DNA from: Massilia horti
GTDB taxonomy: Bacteria > Pseudomonadota > Gammaproteobacteria > Burkholderiales > Burkholderiaceae_D
Length of the DNA stretch: 36,583 nt
Reading direction: 5' to 3'
NCBI RefSeq assembly: GCF_004614195.1
Contig: NZ_SPUM01000041.1
Coordinates: 1 to 36,583 of the forward strand
Shown: one piece after another, positions 9,373 through 18,637 of the stretch
Layout: every line of letters starts with the position of its first letter
Position numbering within the stretch: the first letter of the stretch is position 1
Notes under the pieces: generated by a model
Seen by the model: only the letters and a program-made list of their open reading frames with translations
What the model was told of the DNA's origin: nothing
The model's database searches: none
Program-made: the position numbers and the translations under genes

Positions 9373-9954
9373 TCACTTGAGCGCGCCGAACGGATCGCTG
9401 CTGTTGTTGGCGGTGGCCGGCGGCTTGGACGCCGGGGCGCTGATTGCACGCTTGGGCTGCTCCTTGCGCTGTACGGTGCGCGCGGCGCCAGGGACCAGCT
9501 CTTCCTGGCCCAGGCTGGCACGCAGCAGCTTGGCCAGGTCCTGCGCCTCGCTGCGCACGTTGCCGGTGATGTTGTTCTTCTGGCTCAGGTCCGCCAGCGC
9601 CTTGCTCGTCACGCGCAGGCCGCTGACGGCGACGATGCTGTGGGCCAGGGTGTCGTCCGGATCGCGCGATAGCGCTTCGAGCGCGTTGACGATCGCTTCG
9701 CCGTAGTTGCCGCTGTCAAAGCGCATCTGCGCCATGCGCACCCACGGCGTCTTCTCGGTCGGGAAAGTGGCGCTGGTGCTCTTGAGGATGGTGTAGGCCT
9801 TGTCGTTCTGCCCGGCCATCACCGCGGCATCCGCTTGCGCCATCGCTTCGGCGATCGTGGGGGGCTTGGGCGCGTTGGCGATACTCTGACCACCGCTGGC
9901 GCAGGCCGAAAGAAACGCAACGCAGACAAGACCCGGCAACACGTGTTTGAACAT
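9373..9954 (-). CDS. TPR-containing lipoprotein at the head of the T6SS operon
   Basis: A 193-residue protein with a lipoprotein signal peptide ending in L-S-A-C (lipidated Cys18). One or two tetratricopeptide-like helical repeats follow (about 38-110, including A-Y-T-I-L-K-S-T-S-A and W-V-R-M-A-Q-M-R-F-D-S-G-N-Y-G-E-A-I), and the C-terminal tail is basic and Pro/Ala-rich. The ATG at 9954 was chosen because it begins the signal peptide; the open frame upstream has no export signal. TPR lipoproteins often precede tssB in beta-proteobacterial T6SS loci, but I know of no settled function. Its place as first gene of the tssB operon, divergent from the TssJ lipoprotein gene, suggests an envelope accessory role. 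Confidence 0.8.
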   Translation of the reverse strand: MFKHVLPGLVCVAFLSACASGGQSIANAPKPPTIAEAMAQADAAVMAGQNDKAYTILKSTSATFPTEKTPWVRMAQMRFDSGNYGEAIVNALEALSRDPDDTLAHSIVAVSGLRVTSKALADLSQKNNITGNVRSEAQDLAKLLRASLGQEELVPGAARTVQRKEQPKRAISAPASKPPATANNSSDPFGALK

Positions 9955-10147
9955 TTCTCGCTCCCAATACGTTTGACCAGAGGCCATTATTCGACAAGCG
10001 TTCAGGCTGGAATTGCGGGGAGTCAACGAAATCGCCGATTTGCTCGCTTGCACAGGATCGAAGCGAAACTTGTTCTTTGTCACGGCGCCGCCCGGTTGTT
10101 CGCGTTAAATGAACGATGGAACATTAACAAGCGGCAAGGTGACCCAG
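9955..10147. promoter_or_regulatory. Divergent control region between the two T6SS operons
   Basis: This 193-bp region separates the minus-strand tssB operon from the plus-strand tssJKL operon, so promoters in both directions are expected here. A TTGACT hexamer lies on the minus strand near 10025, without a good -10 at 17 bp. TTAAAT near 10105 could be a plus-strand -10 with a poor -35. No sigma-54 -24/-12 pair was seen. The call rests on gene layout rather than a clear motif. Confidence 0.4.
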
Positions 10148-10735
10148 ATGAAGCGCATCCGACTTGGCCTGTTCGTCCTGCTTGCCTTGCTGCTGGCCGC
10201 CTGCGCCGGTGGCGGGGTGGGCGCAATCGCCGGCGCCACGCTGGAGGCCGCCGGCCTGCGCAAGCCGCCCGAGGTGCCGGACACGCAAAAGCCGCCGCGC
10301 ACGATCACGATCCGGCTGCACGCTGCCGAGCGGCTGAATGTCGACGCCAGCGGCCAGCCGCTGGCGCTGGTCGCGCGCATCTACAAACTGCGCCAGAACG
10401 CGGCGTTCGAACAGGCGCCCTATGCCGCTTTCCTGAATCCGCAAACGGAGCGCGAGGCGCTGGGGCCGGACCTGCTGGAAGTGAAGGAAATCACCCTGGT
10501 GCCCGGCCAGCGCTACGAGGTGCAGGAAAAGGTCGCGCGCGAGGCCGCCTACGTCGGCGTGGTGGCCCTGTTCCATGCGCCGGCGGCGCAACGCTGGCGG
10601 CTGGCGTTTGCCGCCGCCGACGCCGAGCAGGCCGGGCTGACCGTCGGGGTCCACGCCTGCGCGCTCTCTGCGGGCGCGGGGGCGAAGCCGACCACGCGCG
10701 ACATGAAGATGCTGTCTTCTGTGCACTGTCAATAA
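10148..10735 (+). CDS. tssJ: TssJ, outer-membrane lipoprotein of the T6SS membrane complex
   Basis: A 195-residue protein with a lipoprotein signal peptide ending in L-L-A-A-C (Cys19), then a TssJ beta-sandwich: R-T-I-T-I-R-L-H-A-A-E-R-L-N-V-D near 60, L-V-A-R-I-Y-K-L, L-P/V-G-Q-R-Y near 135, and Y-V-G-V-V-A-L-F toward the end. TssJ anchors the TssM/TssL complex to the outer membrane. The ATG at 10148 was preferred to one 13 codons upstream because it begins the signal peptide and has AAGGTGA 7 bp before it. It is the first gene of the tssJ-tssK-tssL operon. Confidence 0.9.
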   Translation: MKRIRLGLFVLLALLLAACAGGGVGAIAGATLEAAGLRKPPEVPDTQKPPRTITIRLHAAERLNVDASGQPLALVARIYKLRQNAAFEQAPYAAFLNPQTEREALGPDLLEVKEITLVPGQRYEVQEKVAREAAYVGVVALFHAPAAQRWRLAFAAADAEQAGLTVGVHACALSAGAGAKPTTRDMKMLSSVHCQ

Positions 10736-10794
10736 GCTTGACGACATTTCCGCCAAGCTAGTGTTTTCGAGGAACCAAGACTTGCGAGGTGCAT

Positions 10795-12141
10795 GTGAAC
10801 CATCCACAGAAGGTGCTGTGGGGCGAGGGCCTGTTCCTGCGACCCCAGCATTTCCAACAGCAGGACCGCTATCACGAGGCACGCCTGAACCAGACGGCGC
10901 GCGCACTGCACCCGTATGCATGGGGCGTGCGCAAGCTGGCGATCGATGCCGAGGCGCTCAAGAGCGACGTCCTGCGCGTCACAGATCTGTCGCTGGTGTT
11001 CCCGGACGGCGAGCTGTATCGCGCGCCGCAGGCCGATGCGCTGCCGCTGCAGGCCAGGCTCGGCGAGCTGGCGCCGACCGTGCAGGCGATCACCTTCCAC
11101 GCCGCCCTGCCCTCGGTCAAAATGCATGGCGAGAACTGCGCCGGCAGCGCCGAGGACAAGGCCGATGCGCGCTACGCGCTCCATGAGAGCGACACCCAGG
11201 ACCTGTTCACGCGCGCGGCCGACGCCCCGGTCACCTACCTGCGCAAGACCCTGCGCCTGGTGTCGGAATTGGAGGCGCTCGAGTCGTACGAGAGCATCCC
11301 GCTGGTACGGCTGCGGCGGGTAGCGACCGGCGGCTTTGAAATCGATCCGTCGTTCACGCCGCCGTCGGTCTCGATCGAGGGCGCGCCGGGCCTCTCGACC
11401 CAGCTGGCGCGGCTGATGGAAAAGCTGCTGGCCAAGGTCAACGCGCTGTACGGCCACTACCGCGAGCCGAGCAAGAACGTGGTCGAGATCCGGGGCGGCG
11501 ACATGTCCTCGTTCTGGCTGCTGCACACGGCCAGCACCGGCTACGCCGCGCTCACCCATTACCTGAGCCACCGCGAGCTGCACCCGGAACGCCTGTTTGC
11601 CGAACTCCTGACCCTGGCGGGCAGCCTGATGACTTATTCGCGCAGCTACAAGCTGGAGGACTTGCCGGCCTACGTGCACCAGAACCCGGGGCCGGCGTTC
11701 GCGCGCATCGACGAGATCATCCGCAACCTGCTCGATACCGTCATCTCGTCGAAGTACTTCTCGATCGCGCTCAAGCACGAGCGCACGTCCTACCACCTGG
11801 GCGCGCTCGACTCGGGCAAGATCAACGCCCAGACCGCGCTGTACCTGGCGGTGGCGGCGGACCTGCCGGCGCTCCAGCTGGTGGAGGTGGTGCCGCTGCG
11901 CTTCAAGGTCGGCGCGCCGGAGGACGTCGACAAGTTCGTGCTGTCGGCCATGCCGGGCGTGAAGCTGGTGCATGCGCCGCAGGTGCCCGCGGCGCTGCCG
12001 GTGCGCCCGGACACGTACTACTTCGTACTCGAAAACAAGGGCGTCCTGTACGAAAACATGTTGAAGGCCCAGGCGATCTCGATCTATGTGCCCAACGGGA
12101 TCCGCGACCTCAAACTTGAACTGATAGCGATCGCAGCATGA
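10795..12141 (+). CDS. tssK: TssK, trimeric T6SS baseplate adaptor
   Basis: A 448-residue TssK protein with the hallmark N-terminus K-V-L-W-G-E-G-L-F-L-R-P-Q-H-F-Q-Q-Q-D-R and conserved C-terminal sections such as Y-Y-F-V-L-E and Y-V-P-N-G-I-R-D-L. TssK links the TssEFG wedges to TssL and TssM in the membrane complex. The start is uncertain between two in-frame GTG codons, at 10789 and 10795. The second was chosen because GAGG stands at suitable distance before it. The TGA stop overlaps the tssL ATG (ATGA). Confidence 0.95.
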   Translation: MNHPQKVLWGEGLFLRPQHFQQQDRYHEARLNQTARALHPYAWGVRKLAIDAEALKSDVLRVTDLSLVFPDGELYRAPQADALPLQARLGELAPTVQAITFHAALPSVKMHGENCAGSAEDKADARYALHESDTQDLFTRAADAPVTYLRKTLRLVSELEALESYESIPLVRLRRVATGGFEIDPSFTPPSVSIEGAPGLSTQLARLMEKLLAKVNALYGHYREPSKNVVEIRGGDMSSFWLLHTASTGYAALTHYLSHRELHPERLFAELLTLAGSLMTYSRSYKLEDLPAYVHQNPGPAFARIDEIIRNLLDTVISSKYFSIALKHERTSYHLGALDSGKINAQTALYLAVAADLPALQLVEVVPLRFKVGAPEDVDKFVLSAMPGVKLVHAPQVPAALPVRPDTYYFVLENKGVLYENMLKAQAISIYVPNGIRDLKLELIAIAA

Positions 12142-12905
12142 CCCCTCACGCCGAACGGCGCGCCGCGCCATCCCTGCCAGGCCGCGGCGCGGCCGGCAAC
12201 GCTCCGCAAAGCCTGGTCGACCTGATGTACGAAGGCTTCTACGCGCTGTTCTTGCTCAAGAACGGCTGCGGACCGCACGACAATGCCGCCTTCCCCGAGC
12301 ACATGACGCAATTTTTGGCCGACGTCGACCGCAACGCCAAGAACCTGGGCGTGGCGGCGGACGATGTGACGGCCGCCAAATACGCCTTCTGCGCCGCGGT
12401 CGACGAGATCATCCTGCGTTCGGAGTACGAGATCCGCGAGGCGTGGGAAACCCGACCGCTGCAGCTGCGGGTGTTCGGCGACCAGCTGGCCGGCGAGCAC
12501 TTCTTCCACCGGCTCGAAGACCTGCGCGCGAAAGGCAGCGTGCACCTGCAGGCGCTGGAGGTGTTCCACATGTGCCTGCTGCTCGGCTTCCAGGGGCGCT
12601 ATGCGCTCGACGGGCGGGACAAGCTGAACTACCTGGTCGCGCGCCTGGGCGACGAGATCGCGCGCATGCGCGGCAGGAGCCGCGGCTTCGCGCCGCACGC
12701 GCAGCGGCCGGACCAGATCGCCAACAAGCTGCGCAGCGACCTGTCGCTCTGGGTGTTGACGGTGGTGTTTTCGCTGGCGGGACTGGGCGCCTACATGGGG
12801 TTTCGCACCAGCCTCACGCGCGAAACCGACACGGCGATGGCGACCTACAACGACCTGGTCAAGCTGCCGCCACGGGCGGCCAACGTGACGATCACGCTGC
12901 CGTAG
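12138..12905 (+). CDS. tssL: TssL (DotU family), inner-membrane T6SS protein without peptidoglycan-binding domain
   Basis: A 255-residue DotU/IcmH-type protein. The cytoplasmic hook domain (about 25-185) includes A-A-K-Y-A-F-C-A-A-V-D-E and E-x-F-x-R-L-E-D/L near 122-130. One transmembrane segment lies at about 202-222, with a periplasmic tail of only about 30 residues. There is no OmpA-like domain, so peptidoglycan anchoring must come from another protein; an OmpA/BON protein is encoded close by at 13087-13842. TssL works with TssM and TssJ in the membrane complex. It is coupled to tssK by a 4-bp overlap. Confidence 0.94.
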   Translation: MTPHAERRAAPSLPGRGAAGNAPQSLVDLMYEGFYALFLLKNGCGPHDNAAFPEHMTQFLADVDRNAKNLGVAADDVTAAKYAFCAAVDEIILRSEYEIREAWETRPLQLRVFGDQLAGEHFFHRLEDLRAKGSVHLQALEVFHMCLLLGFQGRYALDGRDKLNYLVARLGDEIARMRGRSRGFAPHAQRPDQIANKLRSDLSLWVLTVVFSLAGLGAYMGFRTSLTRETDTAMATYNDLVKLPPRAANVTITLP

Positions 12906-12929
12906 ATACGCAAGCGCACGTCAATTGAG

Positions 12930-12946
12930 GTTAGCTTCGCGCTAAC
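12930..12946. terminator. Possible hairpin after tssL
   Basis: GTTAGC-TTCGC-GCTAAC forms a perfect 6-bp stem with a 5-nt loop, 24 bp after the tssL stop. No U-run follows, so it is a weak terminator candidate at best and might only stabilise the transcript end. Confidence 0.3.
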
Positions 12947-12953
12947 GTGAACC

Positions 12954-13053
12954 GTCGTTCCCGCGTAGGCGGGAACAGCGCCACTGGCACTGTTCCCCCC
13001 ATGCTGAGCGTCATTTCATGCTGCCTATGGGTCCCCGCGCGCGGGGACGACGT
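12954..13053. repeat. Pair of inverted REP-like palindromes between tssL and the OmpA gene
   Basis: The left unit has GTTCCCGC-GTAG-GCGGGAAC (12957-12976) preceded by GTC. The right unit, in the opposite orientation, has GTCCCCGCG-CGCGGGGAC (13031-13048) preceded by CTATGG and followed by GACG. The same two-unit arrangement recurs at 18735-18813 and a single unit at 30722-30751. It lies between convergent gene ends, the usual place for REP/BIME-type elements, which can also act as weak terminators or RNA stabilisers. Confidence 0.8.
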
Positions 13054-13086
13054 GCGGTAAATCAGGTTGTGTTTGAACTGCCGTTC

Positions 13087-13842
13087 TCACTGAACTACCT
13101 TGAATTCGATGCGGCGGTTGCGCGCCCTGCCCTCCGCGGTACGGTTGTCCGCGACCGGCCGGTCCGGCCCTTCGCCAGACACGGCAACCAGCTCGGGCTT
13201 GACGCCGCGCCCGACGACGTAGGCCTTCACCGCTTCCGCGCGCGCCTGGCTCAGCGACATGTTGCCGGCATGCGAACCGGCGTTGTCGGTGTGCCCGATC
13301 ACCTCCACCCTCTTGTCCTTGAGCCTGAGCAGCGCGACGCTCATCTGGTCGAGGATGGCCTTGCCCGAATCGGTCAGCGTCGCCTTGCCCGACTCGAACT
13401 CGATGATGCGGTCGGCCAGGGCGGCGTCCAGCATCCCCTGCTCGGACGCCGCCACGCGCAGGCCGTTGTTGACCGTGTAAGTGGGATTGAGGCTGGCCGC
13501 GATGTCGCTCGCGATCTGCTGGCGCTGCGACTCGTTGGCCACGTCGCCGCGCAGGCTGACGTTGTTGCCGTCGACCTTGAGCTGGCCGCGGCTGATCAGT
13601 TTGAGGTTGGGGCCGATGAGCCGGTGCAGGTACTCGTCCCAGTTCGCCGGCGTGGTCACGCTGCCGACCGCAAGCTGGTCGACCACCCTCTCGGCGCCGT
13701 ACACCTCACGCAGGCGCGCCAGCAGCGCCGCCTTGCTCGGTTCGTCGGCCACCGTGCCGGACACGACGATCGGCGCCGGCGCCTGCGCCAGGGCGGCGCC
13801 GGCCAGCAGGGCGCAAGCCGCGAACAGGATCTGGGTCTTCAC
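13087..13842 (-). CDS. T6SS-associated OmpA-family protein with BON-like domain
   Basis: A 251-residue exported protein. It has a signal peptide (cleavage near residue 20 after A-L-A), a BON/SIMPL-like middle segment (about 70-130, with L-R-G-D-V-A-N-E-S-Q-R-Q-Q-I-A) and a C-terminal OmpA peptidoglycan-binding domain (about 140-251) with I-E-F-E-S-G, V-I-G-H-T-D-N-A-G, L-S-Q-A-R-A-E-A-V and R-N-R-R-I-E-F. It could anchor the membrane complex to peptidoglycan in place of the domain missing from TssL, a TagL-like role; this is inferred. It starts at GTG, overlapping the tagF stop by four bases (GTGA), and closes the tssM-tagF operon. Confidence 0.85.
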   Translation of the reverse strand: MKTQILFAACALLAGAALAQAPAPIVVSGTVADEPSKAALLARLREVYGAERVVDQLAVGSVTTPANWDEYLHRLIGPNLKLISRGQLKVDGNNVSLRGDVANESQRQQIASDIAASLNPTYTVNNGLRVAASEQGMLDAALADRIIEFESGKATLTDSGKAILDQMSVALLRLKDKRVEVIGHTDNAGSHAGNMSLSQARAEAVKAYVVGRGVKPELVAVSGEGPDRPVADNRTAEGRARNRRIEFKVVQ

Positions 13843-14801
13843 GATTCGGCTCCGATAAAGGTTTTGAGGAACAGGTCGCGCGCCATCCGCAGCGGCAGCT
13901 GCGGCTGGTCGAGGTAGCTGGCGAGCGCGCGCACGTCGATGTCAAGCCCGATCTGCTCGTCGATCCAGCCGGTGTCGGTAAAGCGTACCTGCTGTTCCAC
14001 TCCGGCCAGCGGATCGATGATCCCGCGCAGCGTCTCGGCGGCCGAGCCGGAAAAGCCGACCACCAGCACCGGCTTGCCGTCCTGGCTGGTCAGGAACAGC
14101 GCCAGGTCGAAGGGAACGCGGCGAACGAAGGGCGTCAGAAGCTCGAGCCAGAACGAGGCGACCACGCAGCGCATCGGCCCGTCCTCGGGAAGCGGCAGCA
14201 TAAGGCTCTTGTGCAGGGCCGCCGGCTTGCTGTGCATGACCGGCTGCAGCAGCAAGCCAAGCGCCAGGATCAGCCGGCTGACCGAGTCCTCCCCCAGCAG
14301 CTTACCCAGCGAGCACACGGTGCCGGTGGCGAGGAAGGCGCCCAGCTCCCCGCCGTATGCGGCCAGCGCCATGCCGGCGTCGGCAATCGCCTGCAGGTGC
14401 GGGGTGGCGTCGTTCGCTTCGAGCACCTTGGGCGCCATGGTTTCGGCGAACGCCCACAGCGGCTCGAAGGCGATCGGACAGTGCGCCACGAAGCCTGGTG
14501 GGTCGGGGACCTCGAGCGCGCGCATCATCAGGAACGGAAAGCGCCGCCCGGACTGGTCATGGCTGGCGACCAGATGGCCCGCCACGGCATGGCGCCGGTC
14601 GTGCCCGACAAAGGCGAAGCTGACCGGGGGCATCTGGTCGTAGTACAGCTTCCAGCGCGGATCGGCGGGCAGGCGGCTCATCACCTGCGCCAGCCAGCCG
14701 TCGAGCATGGCCATGACCTGGACGTCGTGGGTCAGTTTGACGAAGTCGCTGCGCGTGGGGATCTTGCCGAAATAGCCCAGCCGGTTCGAGCAAGCGCCCA
14801 T
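13839..14801 (-). CDS. tagF: TagF, T6SS-associated post-translational regulator
   Basis: A 320-residue protein. The N-terminal TagF domain (about 1-130) starts Y-F-G-K-I-P-T-R-S-D-F-V and contains G-R-R-F-P-F-L near 85. A longer C-terminal region may interact with partner proteins. In Pseudomonas aeruginosa TagF holds the H1-T6SS inactive until released by threonine phosphorylation signalling; no PpkA, PppA or Fha gene is seen in this window. The ATG at 14801 forms a TGATG junction with the tssM stop; a GTG one codon earlier is possible. It overlaps the downstream OmpA gene by four bases. Confidence 0.88.
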   Translation of the reverse strand: MGACSNRLGYFGKIPTRSDFVKLTHDVQVMAMLDGWLAQVMSRLPADPRWKLYYDQMPPVSFAFVGHDRRHAVAGHLVASHDQSGRRFPFLMMRALEVPDPPGFVAHCPIAFEPLWAFAETMAPKVLEANDATPHLQAIADAGMALAAYGGELGAFLATGTVCSLGKLLGEDSVSRLILALGLLLQPVMHSKPAALHKSLMLPLPEDGPMRCVVASFWLELLTPFVRRVPFDLALFLTSQDGKPVLVVGFSGSAAETLRGIIDPLAGVEQQVRFTDTGWIDEQIGLDIDVRALASYLDQPQLPLRMARDLFLKTFIGAES

Positions 14802-17800
14802 CACTGGCCTCCGGTGCTGGCAAGCGCGGTGCCGGCAGGGCCGGGGGAGCCGCGCCCGACGATCGTCTCGGGCAGGCGCAGGCCGTTAAAGCCGCGGGAT
14901 GGGGTGGCGCCGTCGCCGCTGCCGCTCGATTCGGCGCTGCTGATGCGCTTTAACTCAATCGCGACGGCGACATTGCCGCTGGCCCAGCGCAGTTCCCACA
15001 CGCCGCCGTCCTTGGATTTGCGGGCGGCCGCGGCGATCATCCGCTGCAGGCCGAACTGGCCCGGCTCGTTGAACAGCTCCACGGTGCGGCCATCGAACGT
15101 GACCGCGCTGATGCGCGCGCCGGCGATTCCCTGCGGTCCCGGATGCACCATGTTGGTCCACGCCGGCGGCGTATTCCGGTATCGCACCGATTGCCCGTCG
15201 ATCTCGATCGAATATTCGGTCACGCCGGGCGCGGGCAGCGGCTGGATCTGGAACACCGTCTGCGGGCCGTTGTTGGCAGCCACCCCGTTGCTCGATAACG
15301 GCGCGACCCAGCCGGGGAAGGCTGCCACCGCGTTCGGCGAAAGCGTGATGCCGATGTCGGCCCAGGTGCGTGCCGAAAGCACGTCGCCGCGGCGCACCAC
15401 CAGCGGCCCCATTGCGGTGTTGACGAATTTGGCGACCACGCCGTCCGGGCCGAAGAACTGGCCGATTTCGGCGTTGGTCGCCTCGATCCGCGAGTTCGGC
15501 GCGAACGGGTACTTGCCCGCCAGTGTGCGCTGGAACGGCTCGACCACCTGCACCTGCCAGGTCTTGTTGATCTCGGCCTCGGACGGCAGCACGATCATGG
15601 CGAAGGTCTGGATCAGGGGACGCACCAGCAGCGGGCGCAGCGCCTGTTTCTGGCCGTCGCTCATCCCGGTGAGCATCTGCTCGTCGACATACTTGAGCGC
15701 GTCGGCCAGCTCCGATCCGCTGCCCTCCAGGGTCTGCTGCATGAACTGCTTGGCACCCGGGCCCGGATCGCCCTGGTTTTTCAACTGGTTCAAGCGGGTG
15801 CGCAAGCGCGACAGCGCGTCCAGATAGCCGCTCATCAGGGAGGCTTCCTTCTCCTTGACGCCCACCAAGCGCGCCACGCCGGCGAATTCACGGCCGATCG
15901 CGCCCATCGCCGGCGCCGTATTGCCGCCAGGGTGCGGCAGGTCGGCCGCCTCGACCACGGTGCGCGCCTCGCTCGGCGCTCGGCGCAGGATCGTCTCCTT
16001 GAACCATGCCACCAGGCCCTTCTCGACCGCGGCCGTGCCGGCCCGCTTGGCCGCAGGGTTGTCCCAGGCGGTCTGCTGGTAGATCTCCCCCAGCAGCCTG
16101 GCGATCGGCGAATTCTGCGGGTCGCCCAGGCGGTTCATCGCCTGCACGCTGGCCTCGAAGCCATTGAGGTCGCTGATCGTCACGCCCTGCACGAACTTGC
16201 TCCACTCCTTCGCATACTCGGCCTTGTACATCTCGGTCAGCGACTTCTGGATCTGCTCCGGGCTGCCTTCGAGCGTCAGGTCGTCCCTGGATTCGGTCTT
16301 GAGCACCCAGTCGGTGCTTTGCAGTTCCCGATTGGCGGCGTCGCGGATCGCACCGTACACGAACTTGTCCCATGCCTCGCGGGTGAAGGCGCCGCTGACG
16401 GCGTAGCTGCCGGCCACCAGCGCCTGGTCCTGGTCACCGACGATGCGCGCCACCGTCACGCTTGGGAAGCGGGTGGCGGCGCGGGTCTTGATGTCGGCGT
16501 AGACGCGCTCACGCGCCGGGGTGCCGCGCACCACATGGCGCAGGTTTTCGCGCACGCCGTCCAGCAGGCTCAGTTTGAGCGCCACCTGGGGCCAGGCCTG
16601 GTCGTCGATATGCGCAAGATGAAAGCTCATCAGCCGTTCGGCGCTCCTGATCATCTGCTCGCGCGGCATGGACCCGCGATTGGCCTCGAGCCAGCCGCGC
16701 CAGTAGCGCGTGAGCTGGTCGTTCAGGTGCCCGGGTTCGGCGCGCGACTTTTCGCCCAGCATAAGGTAGGTCTTGAGCGCGTTGTAGGCGTCGGCCACGC
16801 TGGTGGGCGACGCGGCCTGGTAGGGCTGGCCCGGCCTGGCCGCGACCGGCGCGGCGTTCGGATCGAGCTTGTCGGCGTTGGCGTTCACTTCTGCCAGCAT
16901 GGTCTCGATGGCGGCGGCCACCGGCTGCACCATCACTTCGCGCACCCCCGCGAAGTATTCGTCGCGCAGCTTGCGCTCCAGGCCGATGCCCTGGTACAGG
17001 CCGAACGACAGCGCCAGCGGGCGCTCGTCGCGGTATTTCTCGAGCTGGACGATGCGGTCCTGCAGGATGTCGAGCGCTTCCAGCCGCGACTGCAGGTCGA
17101 TGCGCTTTTCCTGCAGCTTGACTACCTTGTCCAGGTCGGCCTGTACGTTGGCGAGCAACTGCCGGTTGCCCATGTATGACCAGGTCCAGCCGGCCAGCGC
17201 GCCGCTCAGCACCAATGCCCCGGCAAAGAATGCGGCGTACTTCAGGCGATGGGCGGTCGGGCTGGTGTAGCGCTTGACCAGCTCCCGGTCGGCGAAAATC
17301 ACCTTGCGGAACAGGTCGAGCAAAAAGTAGCCGGACTGTTCGCCCGCCTCGCCGCCCTTCTGCTCCTGCAGCGTGAGGTCGAAGCGGCTGGCCACGCGCT
17401 TGGAGGACTGGTCCTGCACCGCGCCTTCCTGCAGCGCGCTGGTGAAGTAAAAGCCGCGGAACACCGGCTTAAACTGGAAGGTGTTCTCCTCGAACATCGT
17501 GGACAGGAACGCGCGCAGCGGGCTCTTGATCGACGCGAACTCGAGCGGGAAGGTGAACACGCCGGGCCGCATGCGCGCGCTGCGGTTGCCGGCCATGTTG
17601 GCCATGCTCATCTCCTTCAGGCCTTCATGCAGCTCGTCGAAATGATGGTCGAAGAAGGCCAGCACGTCCTGCGGCGTGCTGCGGCGGTTGTAGTGCAGGG
17701 TCGCGCCCCAGGCCCGTTCGCGCTCGCCGCGTTCGCTGTCGGCGAAAAAGTCGGAAAAGCCGGCGATCAGGTCGGCCTTGGTGAAGATGACGTACACCGG

Positions 17801-18538
17801 CGCGTACACGCCTAGCCGCTCGGTCAGCTCCTGCACCCGGGTGCGCAGGCTCTTGGCCAGTTCCATCGAGGCGTTGGCCGGCCCGGCGGCCAGCTCGGCC
17901 ACGCTGACGGCGATGATGATGCCGTTGATCGGCGCGCGCCGGCGGTGCTTCTTGAGCAGGTCGAGGAAGGCGAACCATTCGGCGCGGTCGTTCTCGATCA
18001 CCGAATAGCGGCCCGCAGTGTCGAGCAGGATGCCGTCGGTGGTGAAGAACCAGTCGCAGTTGCGGGTGCCGCCCACGCCCTGCACCGCCTTGTTGCCGGC
18101 GAGCGGAAAGGTCAGGCCGGAATGGGCGATCGCGCTGCTCTTGCCGGCGGCCGGGTTACCGATGATCATGTACCACGGCAGCTCGTACAGCGCGGCGGCG
18201 CCGCGGGTCAGGCCCAGCTTGGAAGTCTTGATCGTGTTGATCGCCTCCAGCATGCCCTTGCGCAGCACCGCGACATCGTTCTTGCCATTCTCGCCCTTGC
18301 CCTGCGCGTCGGCCGGTGCAATGCTCTCGCCCAGCCTGGCAGAGGCGCGCTTGCGCCATTGCTGCCGCACGGCCCAGAACACACCCCATGCGGCAAGCAG
18401 CGCCAGCAGGACGATGACGGCCCAGATTGCCGCGACCTGCAGCGTCTGCGCGCCAAGAAACAGGAATGCCGCGAGCGCGGCCATGCCGATCACGACCAGC
18501 ACGCGGCTGTCGGTCAGGAACTGCCAGAGTCGGGCCAT
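14801..18538 (-). CDS. tssM: TssM (IcmF), inner-membrane scaffold of the T6SS membrane complex
   Basis: A 1245-residue IcmF protein. Two N-terminal transmembrane segments (about 12-30 and 36-56) precede a cytoplasmic NTPase domain with Walker A G-N-P-A-A-G-K-S-S (127-135) and D-T-A-G-R-Y (173-178). A third transmembrane segment (about 435-453) leads to a large periplasmic domain of about 790 residues that meets TssJ. The Walker A is intact, which is variable in the family. No convincing ribosome site precedes the ATG; the start was chosen because it begins the first membrane segment. It is the first gene of tssM-tagF-ompA and probably has its own promoter in the 311-bp gap upstream. Confidence 0.96.
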   Translation of the reverse strand: MARLWQFLTDSRVLVVIGMAALAAFLFLGAQTLQVAAIWAVIVLLALLAAWGVFWAVRQQWRKRASARLGESIAPADAQGKGENGKNDVAVLRKGMLEAINTIKTSKLGLTRGAAALYELPWYMIIGNPAAGKSSAIAHSGLTFPLAGNKAVQGVGGTRNCDWFFTTDGILLDTAGRYSVIENDRAEWFAFLDLLKKHRRRAPINGIIIAVSVAELAAGPANASMELAKSLRTRVQELTERLGVYAPVYVIFTKADLIAGFSDFFADSERGERERAWGATLHYNRRSTPQDVLAFFDHHFDELHEGLKEMSMANMAGNRSARMRPGVFTFPLEFASIKSPLRAFLSTMFEENTFQFKPVFRGFYFTSALQEGAVQDQSSKRVASRFDLTLQEQKGGEAGEQSGYFLLDLFRKVIFADRELVKRYTSPTAHRLKYAAFFAGALVLSGALAGWTWSYMGNRQLLANVQADLDKVVKLQEKRIDLQSRLEALDILQDRIVQLEKYRDERPLALSFGLYQGIGLERKLRDEYFAGVREVMVQPVAAAIETMLAEVNANADKLDPNAAPVAARPGQPYQAASPTSVADAYNALKTYLMLGEKSRAEPGHLNDQLTRYWRGWLEANRGSMPREQMIRSAERLMSFHLAHIDDQAWPQVALKLSLLDGVRENLRHVVRGTPARERVYADIKTRAATRFPSVTVARIVGDQDQALVAGSYAVSGAFTREAWDKFVYGAIRDAANRELQSTDWVLKTESRDDLTLEGSPEQIQKSLTEMYKAEYAKEWSKFVQGVTISDLNGFEASVQAMNRLGDPQNSPIARLLGEIYQQTAWDNPAAKRAGTAAVEKGLVAWFKETILRRAPSEARTVVEAADLPHPGGNTAPAMGAIGREFAGVARLVGVKEKEASLMSGYLDALSRLRTRLNQLKNQGDPGPGAKQFMQQTLEGSGSELADALKYVDEQMLTGMSDGQKQALRPLLVRPLIQTFAMIVLPSEAEINKTWQVQVVEPFQRTLAGKYPFAPNSRIEATNAEIGQFFGPDGVVAKFVNTAMGPLVVRRGDVLSARTWADIGITLSPNAVAAFPGWVAPLSSNGVAANNGPQTVFQIQPLPAPGVTEYSIEIDGQSVRYRNTPPAWTNMVHPGPQGIAGARISAVTFDGRTVELFNEPGQFGLQRMIAAAARKSKDGGVWELRWASGNVAVAIELKRISSAESSGSGDGATPSRGFNGLRLPETIVGRGSPGPAGTALASTGGQ

Positions 18539-18637
18539 AACGGGAAGGTAGGTGAGGTTGGAAAAAGTCCCGTTGGCAATGTTGGCACCGTTCCGGCGTT
18601 ACAAGCTTGACGGTGCGCAATGAGGCGTACGGCGCAA

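Noticed and set aside
9955..10147. Sigma-54 promoter for the T6SS operons
   Set aside because: No TGGCAC-N5-TTGC pattern in either direction. A TGGCACGG near 662 lacks the -12 element.
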